This document shows, piece after piece, positions 9,451 through 18,989 of a stretch of DNA of 64,000 nucleotides (positions are counted from its first letter, which is position 1; each line of letters starts with the position of its first letter). The notes beneath the pieces are model-generated. The model ran no database searches and was not told the origin of the DNA. It saw only the letters and a list, made by a program, of their open reading frames with translations. The DNA is taken from assembly GCF_001403615.1 (NCBI RefSeq), contig NZ_LN879456.1, positions 248,001 through 312,000 on the forward strand. The letters run 5' to 3'. The translations under genes and the position numbers were made by a program. The DNA is from Desnuesiella massiliensis (GTDB lineage: Bacteria > Bacillota > Clostridia > Clostridiales > Clostridiaceae).

Positions 9451-9478
9451 AAAGAGCTCTTGTTAAAGCTCTTTTTTT
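9449..9478 (+). terminator. Terminator
   Basis: AAAGAGCT and AGCTCTTT pair around a short loop, followed by seven T's. Confidence 0.8.
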
Positions 9479-9491
9479 GAAGGAATTCTAG

Positions 9492-9590
9492 AATAGGAAA
9501 TATGGAGAACATATCCATGTTCATAGTCATGAAGAAATAGTTCATAGGCGCAAGTATATACCAGATATACATCATACTCATGAACATTAA
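9492..9590 (+). pseudogene. Histidine-rich gene remnant
   Basis: A 32-codon open stretch ends in TAA and has no start codon; a TAG lies at 9489-9491. From 9507 it reads EHIHVHSHEEIVHRRKYIP followed by DIHHTHEH: nine His in 27 residues, the look of a metal-binding tail. A terminator follows at 9597, as if a full gene once ended here. I know no firm family for it. Confidence 0.4.
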
Positions 9591-9596
9591 TAATTT

Positions 9597-9636
9597 TAAA
9601 GGCATGTTTGGAAAAAGAACCAATCATGCCTTTTTG
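9597..9636 (+). terminator. Terminator after the His-rich remnant
   Basis: GGCATGTTTGG and CCAATCATGCC pair with one mismatch and are followed by five T's. Confidence 0.7.
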
Positions 9637-9724
9637 CTTTAGGTTGTATGTAATTTTTTAGGAAAAATAGTTCTTAAATTTTATATTTTTAATAAATTAT
9701 AGAATTAGAGGGATTATTTATGCG

Positions 9725-9753
9725 TTGAAAAATAGAGTAATCAAATATATACT
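9725..9753 (+). promoter_or_regulatory. Promoter of the mbl-like gene
   Basis: TTGAAA at 9725-9730 and TATACT at 9748-9753 are separated by 17 bases and lie about 130 bases before the start codon. Confidence 0.5.
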
Positions 9754-9882
9754 AATGCAAAGTTACTTTTTATCTAAGAGGAAGTCTTTATGAAAAATGT
9801 AAATCCACTTTTCGGTATATTACCTTCAGCACTTTCAGTCTTAAAAAGAAGGGTATATTGTAAATTTGAAAGGAGAAATTTG

Positions 9883-10899
9883 ATGAAATTTTTTATAACC
9901 TCTAAGGATATAGGAATAGATTTAGGCACATCGAACACTTTATTATATGTTAAAGGAAAAGGTATTTCGCTAATGGAACCTTCGGTTGTAGCTATAAAAG
10001 TTAGCGATAGAAAAGTTTTAGCCGTTGGATCAGAAGCAAAGAAAATGATAGGAAGAACGCCAGAAGACATTATAACTATTAGGCCTATAAAGGATGGTGT
10101 AATTGCTAATTTTGATATGACCCAACAAATGCTTAAAAAATTTATTGAAAGGGTTACAGGAAAAGCTTCTTTTGCAAGTTCTAGAGTTGTAATTTGCCAT
10201 CCTTCAGGAATTACGGAGGTAGAAAAGAGAGCAATTCATGAAGCAATCAGAGAAACTGGAGTACGCAAAATTATGCTGATTGAAGAGCCTGTGGCTGCTG
10301 CTATAGGAGCAGGTCTTCCTGTAAACGAACCTATTGGTAGTATGATTATTGATATTGGCGGTGGTACCACAGAGATAGCCGTTATTTCTCTTGGAGGAGT
10401 TGTTACAAGTAAAACCTTAAGAGTTGCAGGAGATGAGCTAGACGAGGCAATTATTAACTATATAAAAAAAGAATTTAACCTAATGATAGGGGAAAGAACA
10501 GCTGAAAATATTAAAATTGAAATAGGATCTGCATATAAGGATGAAGATTATGAAGAAAATTCTATAGAGATAAAGGGACGAGATTTAATGACTGGTCTTC
10601 CGAGGGTTATTACCATTACGGACAGTGAGATAAGGGATGCTTTAAAAGAATCAGTAGCTTTAGTAATTGAAGCCATTAGAACTACACTAGAAAAAACGGA
10701 TCCAGAACTTGCAGCAGATATAATGGACAAAGGGATAACGCTTTCAGGTGGTGGAGCTCTTTTAAAGGGTTTAGATAAGCTTATATTTAGTGAAATGCAT
10801 ATACCCGTATATATTGCAGAATCACCTCTTGAATGTGTGGCTCTTGGCGCAGGAAAGTGTTTAGATATGATAGATAAGCTTGAAGATATAAAAGCTTAG
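9883..10899 (+). CDS. mbl: MreB/Mbl-family bacterial actin
   Basis: The protein has 338 aa, the usual family length. ATG 9883 follows AAAGGAGAAATT; a longer frame opens at 9790 but its extra 31 residues do not fit the family. Residues 13-19 (DLGTSNT) are the phosphate-1 loop. DIGGGTTEIAV is phosphate-2 and SGGGALLKGL is the adenosine motif. MreB/Mbl filaments attach to the inner membrane face and guide cell-wall synthesis in rods. The gene stands alone, not beside mreC and mreD, as is common for mbl. An MreB or MreBH assignment cannot be excluded. Confidence 0.9.
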   Translation: MKFFITSKDIGIDLGTSNTLLYVKGKGISLMEPSVVAIKVSDRKVLAVGSEAKKMIGRTPEDIITIRPIKDGVIANFDMTQQMLKKFIERVTGKASFASSRVVICHPSGITEVEKRAIHEAIRETGVRKIMLIEEPVAAAIGAGLPVNEPIGSMIIDIGGGTTEIAVISLGGVVTSKTLRVAGDELDEAIINYIKKEFNLMIGERTAENIKIEIGSAYKDEDYEENSIEIKGRDLMTGLPRVITITDSEIRDALKESVALVIEAIRTTLEKTDPELAADIMDKGITLSGGGALLKGLDKLIFSEMHIPVYIAESPLECVALGAGKCLDMIDKLEDIKA

Positions 10900-11002
10900 A
10901 ATATTGAGCTTAGAAATATGAAATATTTTGAAAATCATGTATAATAGTATAGTATTAAGGTTGTTGACTTTACAAATTAAAAGATATATGTTGGAGGATA
11001 TT

Positions 11003-11806
11003 ATGGAAACACTTAATATTTTAGGCACAGGCTGTGCTATGGTTACAAAATGCTATAATACATGCTTTACTATTTCGGATGGACATGAACATTTTTTGGT
11101 AGATACAGGTGGAGGTAATACTGTTCTCTCAAATCTTGAAAAATTGAATATAGATATTAACAAAATTCACCATGTTTTTGTATCTCATAGACATAATGAC
11201 CATATTATGGGTGTTATATGGATTATACGGGCAGTAGCTCAGCAAATTATAAATAATAAATATGAAGGAAGCTTAATAATATACTGTCATAAGGATAATA
11301 TTGAGGCTATAAAGACTATAGCAAGCCTTCTCTTAGAAAAGAAATTTACAAAGTGCTTTGGGGAGAGAATAATATTTAATGAAATTTATGATAGGTGTAA
11401 AACTACAATATTAAAGTGGGATATAGAATTTTTTGATATTAGAAGTACAAAACAGCTTCAATTTGGGTTTACTACTATGCTTGCAAATGGTAAGAAAATA
11501 ACCTTTCTAGGAGATGAGCCCTATAGAGAGGAGCTGTTTGAATATGCTAATAATGCTGATTACCTTCTTCATGAGGCGTTTTGTTTATATTCGCAAAAGG
11601 ATATTTTTAAGCCTTATGAAAAACATCATGTTACCGTTAAGGATGCCTGTGAAAATGCAACTAGATTAAATGCAAAAACTATAATTATGTATCATACTGA
11701 GGACAAAAATATAGAAAATAGAAAAAAACTATACACAGAGGAAGGGATGGAATTTTTTGAGGGAAATATTCTAGTTCCTGATGATCTGGATATTATAAAT
11801 TTATAA
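11003..11806 (+). CDS. Metallo-beta-lactamase-fold hydrolase (RNase Z-like)
   Basis: The protein has 267 aa, starting at ATG 11003 after GGAGGATATT. The longer frame from 10928 lacks a ribosome binding site. Residues 61-67 (SHRHNDH) give the metal ligands H62, H64, D66 and H67. LGDEP (near 170) and MYHTED near the C-terminus supply the remaining ligands. The N-terminal LGTGCA and LVDTGGG match the RNase Z/arylsulfatase-like branch. No long flexible arm typical of tRNase Z is obvious, so the substrate is unknown. It is monocistronic. Confidence 0.85.
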   Translation: METLNILGTGCAMVTKCYNTCFTISDGHEHFLVDTGGGNTVLSNLEKLNIDINKIHHVFVSHRHNDHIMGVIWIIRAVAQQIINNKYEGSLIIYCHKDNIEAIKTIASLLLEKKFTKCFGERIIFNEIYDRCKTTILKWDIEFFDIRSTKQLQFGFTTMLANGKKITFLGDEPYREELFEYANNADYLLHEAFCLYSQKDIFKPYEKHHVTVKDACENATRLNAKTIIMYHTEDKNIENRKKLYTEEGMEFFEGNILVPDDLDIINL

Positions 11807-11834
11807 ATAAATCTATTAATATTAAACCTTATGA

Positions 11835-11875
11835 AAAAACATGGATTAGTGTTGTGCTAACCCATGATTTTTTTG
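11835..11875 (+). terminator. Terminator of the MBL-fold gene
   Basis: CATGGATTAG and CTAACCCATG pair with one mismatch and are followed by a run of seven T's. Confidence 0.8.
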
Positions 11876-12085
11876 TTTCTGAGTATACAAGATTCGAATC
11901 TTATCCTGTGGATTTTAGGGGTTGCTCCTAAATAAGATTACTCTTAATTTATATATATGAAAATTTAATATTGTCTGTGACAAAATAAGTATAACGAATT
12001 ATGAAAAAATAAAATATTATAAATAAATTAATTCTTTAGAAGTATATATATTTAATAAAATATATAGTTTTGGAGGTAAAGGTTT

Positions 12086-12829
12086 ATGAAGATAGGTGTA
12101 GATATGGGGCATACGGTTTCAGGACCTGATTACGGTTCAGTGGGAATATTAAAAGAGTCAGAATGTACTAGAGAAATAGGAAAGCACCTAAAGAATTTTT
12201 TATCATCTCTTGGACATGAAGTCATTGATTGTACTGTAGATACTGCCAATAGCGTGGCTGAAAGTTTAGCAAAACGTGTTGATATAGCTAATGCCAATAA
12301 TCTAGATTTGTATATATCAATACACTTAAATTCTGGCGGAGGACAGGGTGTAGAAACTTATATAGTATCCTATGGAGGAAAGGCAGCGGAGTTTGCTGAT
12401 AAGGTTCAAAACAAATTGGCTGGATTAGGTTATGTAAATAGAGGTATAAAAGTAGCCAATCTTTATGTGCTTAAATACACCACAGCACCTGCTATATTAG
12501 CAGAATGTGGCTTTGTAGATAGCAAAGAAGATAGTCACAGATATAATGCTTATAATATAGCTAAAGCTATAGCTGAAGGAGTAACTGGCCAGCAAGTAGT
12601 TGATGAAAAAAAGTACTATGTAGTCACAAATTATCTTTCAGCAGCTTGGGAGGGATATGCTGGAATAGATATAAATAGTATATTAAATACTAATTTTATT
12701 GGAACAAAGGTTTATTTGAGAAATGATGCTAAAGGTATTTGGATTGAGACGGAGTACATGGATTACAATAAAGCTGTAGAGCTTAAAGAAAAACTTGGAA
12801 CTTTATTTTTTAGCATTAAAGAGGATTAG
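12086..12829 (+). CDS. N-acetylmuramoyl-L-alanine amidase (Amidase_3)
   Basis: The enzyme cleaves the bond between MurNAc and L-Ala of peptidoglycan. The protein has 247 aa and its ATG follows GGAGG. Zinc ligands are H9, E24 and H80, and the catalytic Glu is E140 in LAECGF. The catalytic domain ends near residue 172. The remaining 75 residues (from about KKYYVVTNYLS) form a small alpha/beta domain that may bind wall or spore cortex. There is no signal peptide, as in phage endolysins and mother-cell spore lysins, so release by lysis or a role in sporulation is likely. No phage genes surround it. Confidence 0.9.
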   Translation: MKIGVDMGHTVSGPDYGSVGILKESECTREIGKHLKNFLSSLGHEVIDCTVDTANSVAESLAKRVDIANANNLDLYISIHLNSGGGQGVETYIVSYGGKAAEFADKVQNKLAGLGYVNRGIKVANLYVLKYTTAPAILAECGFVDSKEDSHRYNAYNIAKAIAEGVTGQQVVDEKKYYVVTNYLSAAWEGYAGIDINSILNTNFIGTKVYLRNDAKGIWIETEYMDYNKAVELKEKLGTLFFSIKED

Positions 12830-12838
12830 TTTTATAAT

Positions 12839-12880
12839 TAGCTTAAAGAGAGATCTTTAAGCTATCTTTAAATTTTTTAT
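12839..12880 (+). terminator. Terminator of the amidase gene
   Basis: TAGCTTAAAG and CTTTAAGCTA pair around a short loop; T-rich sequence follows. Confidence 0.5.
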
Positions 12881-12930
12881 AAAAATTTTTTTAAAATTCT
12901 TTGAATTATTAAACAATATTTGTATTTGGG

Positions 12931-12960
12931 TTTACATAAAGTTAAATAGTAGGCTATAAT
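12931..12960 (+). promoter_or_regulatory. Promoter of the DUF1538/PII pair
   Basis: TTTACA at 12931-12936 and TATAAT at 12955-12960 are 18 bases apart, about 60 bases before the TTG start. Confidence 0.6.
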
Positions 12961-13022
12961 GAACGTGCAGTTATGGTTTATATTGTAACTCTAATCTAAT
13001 ACAGAAAGGAAGCTGATACTAT

Positions 13023-14522
13023 TTGAATGTACTTTTTAACAAATTTAAAGAAGTTATATTAGCTGTACTTCCAATTACACTTATAGTATTAATACTTAAC
13101 TTCACTGTGGCTCCTATAGAAACAGATCTGGTGTGGAGATTTATTGTGGGAGCAGTGCTCATAATAATTGGATTAGCTATATTTTTATTTGGAGCTGATA
13201 TAGGAATACAGCCTATAGGTTCTCTCATGGGATCCTCGCTTACGAAAAAAAAGAAAATGTGGATAATGATAGTTTTTGGATTTGTTCTTGGATTCCTCAT
13301 AACTATTGCAGAACCAGATTTACAAGTGCTAGCAGGGCAGGTAAGTGGGGTAACCTCAGGAGCCATATCAAAATTTAGCCTATTACTAGTGGTTTCAATG
13401 GGAGTAGGGGTATTACTTGTAGTAGGATTAATGCGAATAGTATTCAACAAATCTTTATCTAAACTTTTAACTATAGTATATGGAGGAATATTTTTATTAT
13501 CCATATTTACTTCATCAGGCTTTCTAGCCATATCTTTTGATGCAGCGGGAGCTACCACAGGTTCAATGACTGTTCCCTTTATATTAGCTCTAGGTTTAGG
13601 GGTATCCTCAGTTAAAGGGGGGAAAGAGTCAGAAGAAGATAGCTTTGGGTTGGTTGCAATAGCCTCAACAGGGCCGATCATATCAGTACTCATAATGAGT
13701 ATATTGTCTAAAGTAGAAGTATTAACGGGAAATCTAGCCTATGATTCTACAACTACAAAAGGTATAATACATCCATTCATAGAAGAAATACCTAAAATGT
13801 TGTTCGAAGTAACAATAGCTTTACTTCCTTTATTAATAATGTTCTGTATATTTCAAATATTCTTTTTTAAATTATCAAAAAAGAAATTTACTAAGATACT
13901 AAAAGGTTTAGGTTATACATTTATAGGGTTAGTTTTATTCTTAACAGGAGTTAATGCAGGTTTTATGGAAGCGGGAAGTGCTACAGGATATGCAGTTGCA
14001 GTTCTTGAGCATAATTGGATCCTTGTACCCATAGGTTTTATTCTTGGTTTCACAGTGATATTTGCAGAACCAGCAGTATATGTTTTAAATGAGCAAGTTG
14101 AAACCGTTACAAGCGGACACATAAAAAAGAAGGTTATATTATATACCCTTTCCCTTGGAGTTGCCTTTGCAGTAGCTCTTTCTATGATAAGGATAATGGT
14201 ACCTTGGATTAAATTGTGGCATTATCTTTTGCCAGGGTATATACTATCAATTCTTATGTCATATTTTGTGCCTAAAATATTTGTTGGCATAGCCTTTGAC
14301 TCAGGAGGAGTTGCTTCAGGGCCTATGACTGCAACTTTTATTTTAGCTTTTGCACAAGGGGCCGCAGAGGCCATTGATGGTGCTAATGTTTTAATAGATG
14401 CCTTTGGAATAATTGCTATGGTAGCGCTGATACCTTTAATTGCCATACAGGTTTTAGGATTAATATATAAGCGTAAAGCTATAAAACAAGGAGTTGAGGT
14501 AAGTGGAGTTAGGGGGAATTAG
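13023..14522 (+). CDS. DUF1538 integral membrane protein (two repeats)
   Basis: The protein has 499 aa with about twelve hydrophobic segments. TTG 13023 follows AAAGGAAG. The protein is an internal duplication. In each half a FLFGADIGIQPIGS- or LTGVNAGFMEAGS-type loop precedes a helix ending in AEPDLQVL or AEPAVYVL, and each half has a GSMTVPF/GPMTATF re-entrant-looking motif after an SFDAAG or AFDSGG. This duplicated pattern is that of the DUF1538 family, whose substrate is unknown; a transport role is inference. The next gene encodes a PII-like protein overlapping its 3' end by 20 bases, suggesting control of this transporter by a PII-type sensor. Confidence 0.85.
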   Translation: MNVLFNKFKEVILAVLPITLIVLILNFTVAPIETDLVWRFIVGAVLIIIGLAIFLFGADIGIQPIGSLMGSSLTKKKKMWIMIVFGFVLGFLITIAEPDLQVLAGQVSGVTSGAISKFSLLLVVSMGVGVLLVVGLMRIVFNKSLSKLLTIVYGGIFLLSIFTSSGFLAISFDAAGATTGSMTVPFILALGLGVSSVKGGKESEEDSFGLVAIASTGPIISVLIMSILSKVEVLTGNLAYDSTTTKGIIHPFIEEIPKMLFEVTIALLPLLIMFCIFQIFFFKLSKKKFTKILKGLGYTFIGLVLFLTGVNAGFMEAGSATGYAVAVLEHNWILVPIGFILGFTVIFAEPAVYVLNEQVETVTSGHIKKKVILYTLSLGVAFAVALSMIRIMVPWIKLWHYLLPGYILSILMSYFVPKIFVGIAFDSGGVASGPMTATFILAFAQGAAEAIDGANVLIDAFGIIAMVALIPLIAIQVLGLIYKRKAIKQGVEVSGVRGN

Positions 14523-15183
14523 AAAAGAATATACTATATTTTTTGTTGTTGTGAATTTTGGTACAGGAAGTAAAGTTTTAAAAGAAGCAAAGAATATAGG
14601 AGTATCCGGAGGAACAATTTTTTTAGGAAAAGGGGCAGCTAAAAATCACGTTTTAGAAGTGCTAGGTCTTGATGAAATAAAAAAAGAAATAGTATTAATG
14701 ATTTCAGAAAGTAAGCTTGAAGATCAAATTCATGAAAAGCTAACCGAAAAATTTTATCTTAATAAACCTAATCATGGCATAGCCTTTTCTTTACCTGTCA
14801 ACAAGATTTTAGGAGCAAGAAAATGTGGTACAGGTAGTAGTGAAGTAAAAACAGGAGGTAGGGATCAAATGGGATATGAAGTAGTTTTTACTATAGTAGA
14901 TAGGGGGCTTGCAGAAGAAGTAGTAGATGCAGCTGTTTCAGCTGGAGCAGAGGGTGGAACTATAATTAATGCAAGAGGAGCAGGGATACATGAGAACAGT
15001 ATGTTTTTTTCAATGCCTATTGAACCAGAAAAAGAAATAGTTATGATACTAATAGAGAAAGAAAAGGCGGATTTAGTAATTGAGTCTATAAATAAAACTA
15101 TACACATTAGTGAGCCTGGTAAGGGGATAATGTTTTCTATGGAGGTTAATAAGACTTCAGGATTATTTAGAAGTAATGTATAG
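14503..15183 (+). CDS. PII-like regulatory protein, two tandem PII-type domains
   Basis: GTG 14503 lies inside the end of the DUF1538 gene, with GGAGTTGAGG upstream, so translation is coupled. The protein has 226 aa. Two similar halves of about 100 residues each have a ferredoxin-like beta-alpha-beta pattern. The key repeats are VSGGTIFLGKGAA in the first half and AEGGTIINARGAG in the second, equivalent to the ligand-binding loop of PII-like proteins. The repeats continue with KEIVLMI and KEIVMILI strands, and with a KPNHGIAFSLPV or EPGKGIMFSMEV end. It probably senses a nucleotide or metabolite and controls the membrane partner. A shared terminator follows. Confidence 0.8.
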   Translation: MELGGIRKEYTIFFVVVNFGTGSKVLKEAKNIGVSGGTIFLGKGAAKNHVLEVLGLDEIKKEIVLMISESKLEDQIHEKLTEKFYLNKPNHGIAFSLPVNKILGARKCGTGSSEVKTGGRDQMGYEVVFTIVDRGLAEEVVDAAVSAGAEGGTIINARGAGIHENSMFFSMPIEPEKEIVMILIEKEKADLVIESINKTIHISEPGKGIMFSMEVNKTSGLFRSNV

Positions 15184-15191
15184 GGAATAAA

Positions 15192-15238
15192 ATCAAAAAA
15201 ACTTACTGCCGTTAATCGGGTAGTAAGTTTTTTGATTA
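15192..15238. terminator. Bidirectional terminator between the PII-like gene and the ABC exporter
   Basis: AAAAAACTTACTGCC and GGGTAGTAAGTTTTTT pair; A's on one side and T's on the other serve both strands. Confidence 0.85.
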
Positions 15239-15273
15239 TTCTGCTTAAATACGATACAAAACAGTCAAATGAT

Positions 15274-17031
15274 TTACATAGCATTTTCTTTTATGCCGTT
15301 ACTGAATTGTATATTAAACAACTTATTATAGATCCCTTTTAATTCTAAGAGTTCTTTATGCTTTCCTTGTTCCTTTACTTTTCCATCCTCAATAACATAG
15401 ATGATATCTGCATTTTCTATGGTAGACAGTCGATGAGCCACTACCATAACGGTTCGTCCTTTCATAAGTACCTTTAAGGCATCTTGTACAAGTTGTTCGC
15501 TTTCGGAGTCTAGAGAAGAGGTAGCTTCATCTAAAAGAAGAATGGGTGCATCCTTCAAAAGTGCTCTAGCTATGGCTATTCTTTGTCTTTGACCGCCAGA
15601 TAATTTGTTTCCTCTTTCCCCAACTTCAGTGTCATATCCCTTAGGCATTTCTAAAATAAAATCATGAGCATTAGCCATTTTTGCAGCATTTATAATTTCC
15701 TCTTTTGAAGCAGAGGGCTTTCCATATAATAGGTTTTCTTTGATGGTGCCATGAAATAAATAGGATTCCTGAGGTACGTAGGCTATCAGTTTCCTTATGC
15801 CTTCTAAATCATATTCTCTCATAGCTTTTCCATTAAGGGATATTTCACCGGCTTCTGCCTTATAGAAGCCTAGAAGTAGTTTGAGAACAGTACTTTTGCC
15901 TCCTCCGCTGGCGCCGACCAGTGCTGCTACTTGACCTTTTGGAACAGAGATATTTATATGATCTAAGGCTAGATTATCAGAATTATATTTAAAGCATATA
16001 TCCCTTATCTGAATCATATTTTCTATATTAGCTTCTCCACATAAGGTATATCTTTTTAATTCTAAGGGGGCATCTAATATTTCAAATACTCTAGCTGCTC
16101 CTGCTAAGGAGTTCTGTAGTTGAACTACAAAGTTTCCGATCTGGGTAAATAGATTAGTTACAGCTCTTTGAACAGATATTATAGCAACTACGCTACCTAA
16201 ATCTGCCATTCCTTTAGTAACTAGAAAGGAGCCTAGAGCTATAAGACCAGCATAGCTTAAGGTACCTATGGTATAATTTAATCCATTCATTTCAGCATTT
16301 TTAGATGCTCTATCTAAAGTGTACTGAGCTATAGCTTGATTTTCATCCATATACTTTTTAAGTACATAGTCCTTCATGGAGAACATTTTTATTACTCTAA
16401 ATCCGGCTACCATGTCAGAAAACCTTTGACCAGATAAGGATATATGTTTTTGTATGGCATCGCTAATTTTTCTTACAGGTTTTGTGTATAGAGTATTTAA
16501 AATGGTAATAGAAATACCTAGTATAATGGTAAAGGTAGCTAGGTAAAGATTTAAAATCATCATGGTTATAAGGGCTGCTATCCCTCCAATAAGCCTCATG
16601 ATTATGAGAACTATATTACGGCCAATGGCCTGCTCCATAGCATTTATATCGCTGGTAAGCCTAGAGATAATATCAGCGCTGTGATTTTTGTCATAATAAT
16701 CTATAGGCAATTTTTCTACCTGAGAAAATACTGCTAATCTTATATCGCTCATAGTAAGGCATATGCACTTTGAAAGAAAATAATCGAAGGCAGGCTCGAT
16801 TATACAGGAAGCTCCTACTGCGATTACCATTAAAATGGTTGCTCTATATAAAAGATTTCTTTGCATATTAATGGCACCATTTATCATATCCTTATCTACT
16901 AAAGCATAGGCAATTTCAAAAGCTGCTATGGTTAAGCAGAGCCCTAATAAACAGAATATATACATCCATTTTCTTCTTTTCATTAGTGAAAGCATACGAA
17001 AGAATTCTTTAAATCCTAACTTTTTAAACAT
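15274..17031 (-). CDS. ABC exporter half-transporter, subunit 2
   Basis: The protein has 585 aa. An ABC transmembrane domain with six helices covers about residues 15-320 and the nucleotide-binding domain 340-585. The ATPase site is canonical: Walker A GASGGGKST, signature LSGGQRQR, Walker B LLLDEATSSLD and the switch His in VAHRLST. The gene lies 2 bases after the stop of the other half-transporter, and both ABC domains look intact. The pair therefore forms a heterodimeric type IV exporter of the BmrCD/LmrCD class, which exports drugs, peptides or lipids; the substrate is not evident. Confidence 0.9.
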   Translation of the reverse strand: MFKKLGFKEFFRMLSLMKRRKWMYIFCLLGLCLTIAAFEIAYALVDKDMINGAINMQRNLLYRATILMVIAVGASCIIEPAFDYFLSKCICLTMSDIRLAVFSQVEKLPIDYYDKNHSADIISRLTSDINAMEQAIGRNIVLIIMRLIGGIAALITMMILNLYLATFTIILGISITILNTLYTKPVRKISDAIQKHISLSGQRFSDMVAGFRVIKMFSMKDYVLKKYMDENQAIAQYTLDRASKNAEMNGLNYTIGTLSYAGLIALGSFLVTKGMADLGSVVAIISVQRAVTNLFTQIGNFVVQLQNSLAGAARVFEILDAPLELKRYTLCGEANIENMIQIRDICFKYNSDNLALDHINISVPKGQVAALVGASGGGKSTVLKLLLGFYKAEAGEISLNGKAMREYDLEGIRKLIAYVPQESYLFHGTIKENLLYGKPSASKEEIINAAKMANAHDFILEMPKGYDTEVGERGNKLSGGQRQRIAIARALLKDAPILLLDEATSSLDSESEQLVQDALKVLMKGRTVMVVAHRLSTIENADIIYVIEDGKVKEQGKHKELLELKGIYNKLFNIQFSNGIKENAM

Positions 17032-17033
17032 AG

Positions 17034-18809
17034 TTAACCCTCCTCTTCCTTTGAATCATCTTCTGAATTTAATGCAAATTGCTTTAGATAAAGCTGTTTA
17101 TATAAGCTGCCATTTTCCATGAGATAGCTATGACTACCTCTTTCCACTATGCTTCCATTATCTAAAACCAGTACTTCATCTGCCTCTTTAATAGTAGATA
17201 GACGGTGTGCTATAACTAGCACGGTTTTATCTCTACCTAGATTGTTTAAGGCTTGCTGTACTAAAGCTTCAGATTGTGTATCTAAGGCAGAGGTGGGTTC
17301 ATCCAAGAGAAGAATAGGAGCATTTTTAAGTATAGCCCTAGCTATTGCAATTCTCTGCTTTTGTCCTCCAGATAGCTTCATTCCTCTTTCTCCAACTAAA
17401 GTATCATAGCCTTCAGGTAATTCTAAAATAAAATCATGAGCGTTAGCAGCTTTAGCCGCAGCTATGATCTCCTCTTTTGTAGCCTCTAAGGCACCTAATC
17501 TGATATTCTCTTCTACAGATACAGGGAATAAGTAGCTATCTTGAGATACTAGAGAAAATTCATTGCGTATAGTTTTAAGATCATACTCATAAAGGTTTTT
17601 TCCATAAACAGATATATGTCCACCTTTTATATCATAAAAATTACAGAGCAGATTTAATATAGTACTTTTTCCTGAACCGCTAGAGCCTACTAAAGCTACA
17701 GTATGTCCTTTATTAACATTAAAGCTCACATTCTCCAAGACCTTCTTATCTTTATCATAAAAAAATTCTACATTTTTAAACTCTATTACTGAATCTTTCA
17801 GCTTATCAAAGGAACACACTGTACCAATAGGTTCTGTGGGATAATCTAATATTTCAAAGAGCCTAATGGCTATGCCCTCTATGGCCTTTAGAGCACCTAT
17901 CTTTTGAGGAAAGCTTAAGGTGGTAGCAACTACATAGCCTAACAATCTAAGAAAGGCTACTAGTTCACCTGGTTTAATAACACCGTTAATGGCTAAGTAT
18001 CCACCATAGAATATACATATAATACTGGGAAGCCTGTACATTAAAATCCCAAAGGGATGAACTAAGGATGCATACCTTTGAACCTTTAAGGTGTTTTTAA
18101 TAAGTTCTTGCTGTGAATTTTTATATTTATCATATAGAATTCCTTCTAGATTAAAGGCTTTTAATATGTTTATGCCGCTTACAGCATCCTGCACTATAAT
18201 ATTGGATTTTCCTAAGCTTTCATGTATTTCTTTATGTCCTTCCTTTAGAGGTCTATAGAGCTTACTCATTCCAGCGGCGGCGAAGGGAGTTATTATAAAG
18301 CTAGCCAAGAGCAGCCTCCAATTTATAAAAAGCATAGAAATAAATGAAAAAAGGAAGAGAAGAGGTATGTAGATAAACATCCAAAAGTCTCCTGTCATAA
18401 AGCCTTCTAAAGAATTTACGTCGCTAGTCATCCTTGACATCAAGTCTGCAGAGTGAGTTTTTTCTAAATAGGATACCTTTGTGTTTAGTATGTGCTTAGA
18501 TAAGCATTCACGCATATCCTTTATGCCAAAACTGCCAAACTTTGAAGAGGAATAGGTTATAGCATACTGTGAAATCATACCCACTACAATAAGCAATACT
18601 ATCAGCAAAGCAAAGACTAGGATAGATTGGGTTTCCCCCTTTAAAGCACCATCGATCATCCCCTGGATTAGATAGGCTTGAAATACATTGCATAAGGCAT
18701 TAAGAGCAGCTGCAACAATAGTGATAATAAAGCAAAGCCTATAATTTTTGATAAAAGACCATAGAAATTTCAGTGTTTTTGAACTGGAACCTCCAACGTA
18801 TTTTTTCAT
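17034..18809 (-). CDS. ABC exporter half-transporter, subunit 1
   Basis: The start is the ATG at 18809, with GGGGGAT upstream; an in-frame TTG at 18824 overlaps that site. The protein has 591 aa: a six-helix exporter domain (about residues 18-325), then an ABC domain with Walker A GSSGSGKST, signature LSGGQKQR, Walker B LLLDEPTSALD and the switch His in IAHRLST. Unlike many heterodimeric exporters, neither partner shows a degenerate Walker B Glu. The C-terminus is acidic. It is the first gene of a two-gene operon. Confidence 0.9.
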   Translation of the reverse strand: MKKYVGGSSSKTLKFLWSFIKNYRLCFIITIVAAALNALCNVFQAYLIQGMIDGALKGETQSILVFALLIVLLIVVGMISQYAITYSSSKFGSFGIKDMRECLSKHILNTKVSYLEKTHSADLMSRMTSDVNSLEGFMTGDFWMFIYIPLLFLFSFISMLFINWRLLLASFIITPFAAAGMSKLYRPLKEGHKEIHESLGKSNIIVQDAVSGINILKAFNLEGILYDKYKNSQQELIKNTLKVQRYASLVHPFGILMYRLPSIICIFYGGYLAINGVIKPGELVAFLRLLGYVVATTLSFPQKIGALKAIEGIAIRLFEILDYPTEPIGTVCSFDKLKDSVIEFKNVEFFYDKDKKVLENVSFNVNKGHTVALVGSSGSGKSTILNLLCNFYDIKGGHISVYGKNLYEYDLKTIRNEFSLVSQDSYLFPVSVEENIRLGALEATKEEIIAAAKAANAHDFILELPEGYDTLVGERGMKLSGGQKQRIAIARAILKNAPILLLDEPTSALDTQSEALVQQALNNLGRDKTVLVIAHRLSTIKEADEVLVLDNGSIVERGSHSYLMENGSLYKQLYLKQFALNSEDDSKEEEG

Positions 18810-18989
18810 AAATACATCCCCCAATAGTTATATATAATTTATATTTTAGGTAAAAATTTACCAAAGTAATTATCCCATAGACTTAAACCAATTACTTTGC
18901 AAATAGTACAAATATTTATAACTTTATATTGATAAATCTTTTAACGGAGGTAAGTTAATTGATTTTATGGATTTTTATACTAGGGCAAT

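Noticed and set aside
9790..9882. N-terminal extension of the Mbl-like protein
   Set aside because: The extra 31 residues do not fit the family, while ATG 9883 has a strong ribosome binding site.
12086..12829. A prophage suggested by the endolysin-like amidase
   Set aside because: No holin, structural, integrase or repressor gene is nearby, and neighbours are ordinary single genes.
13019..13693. Long minus-strand frame opposite the DUF1538 gene
   Set aside because: It mirrors a clear membrane-protein gene, is rich in Pro, Thr and Asn as expected from a shadow, and has no start site.
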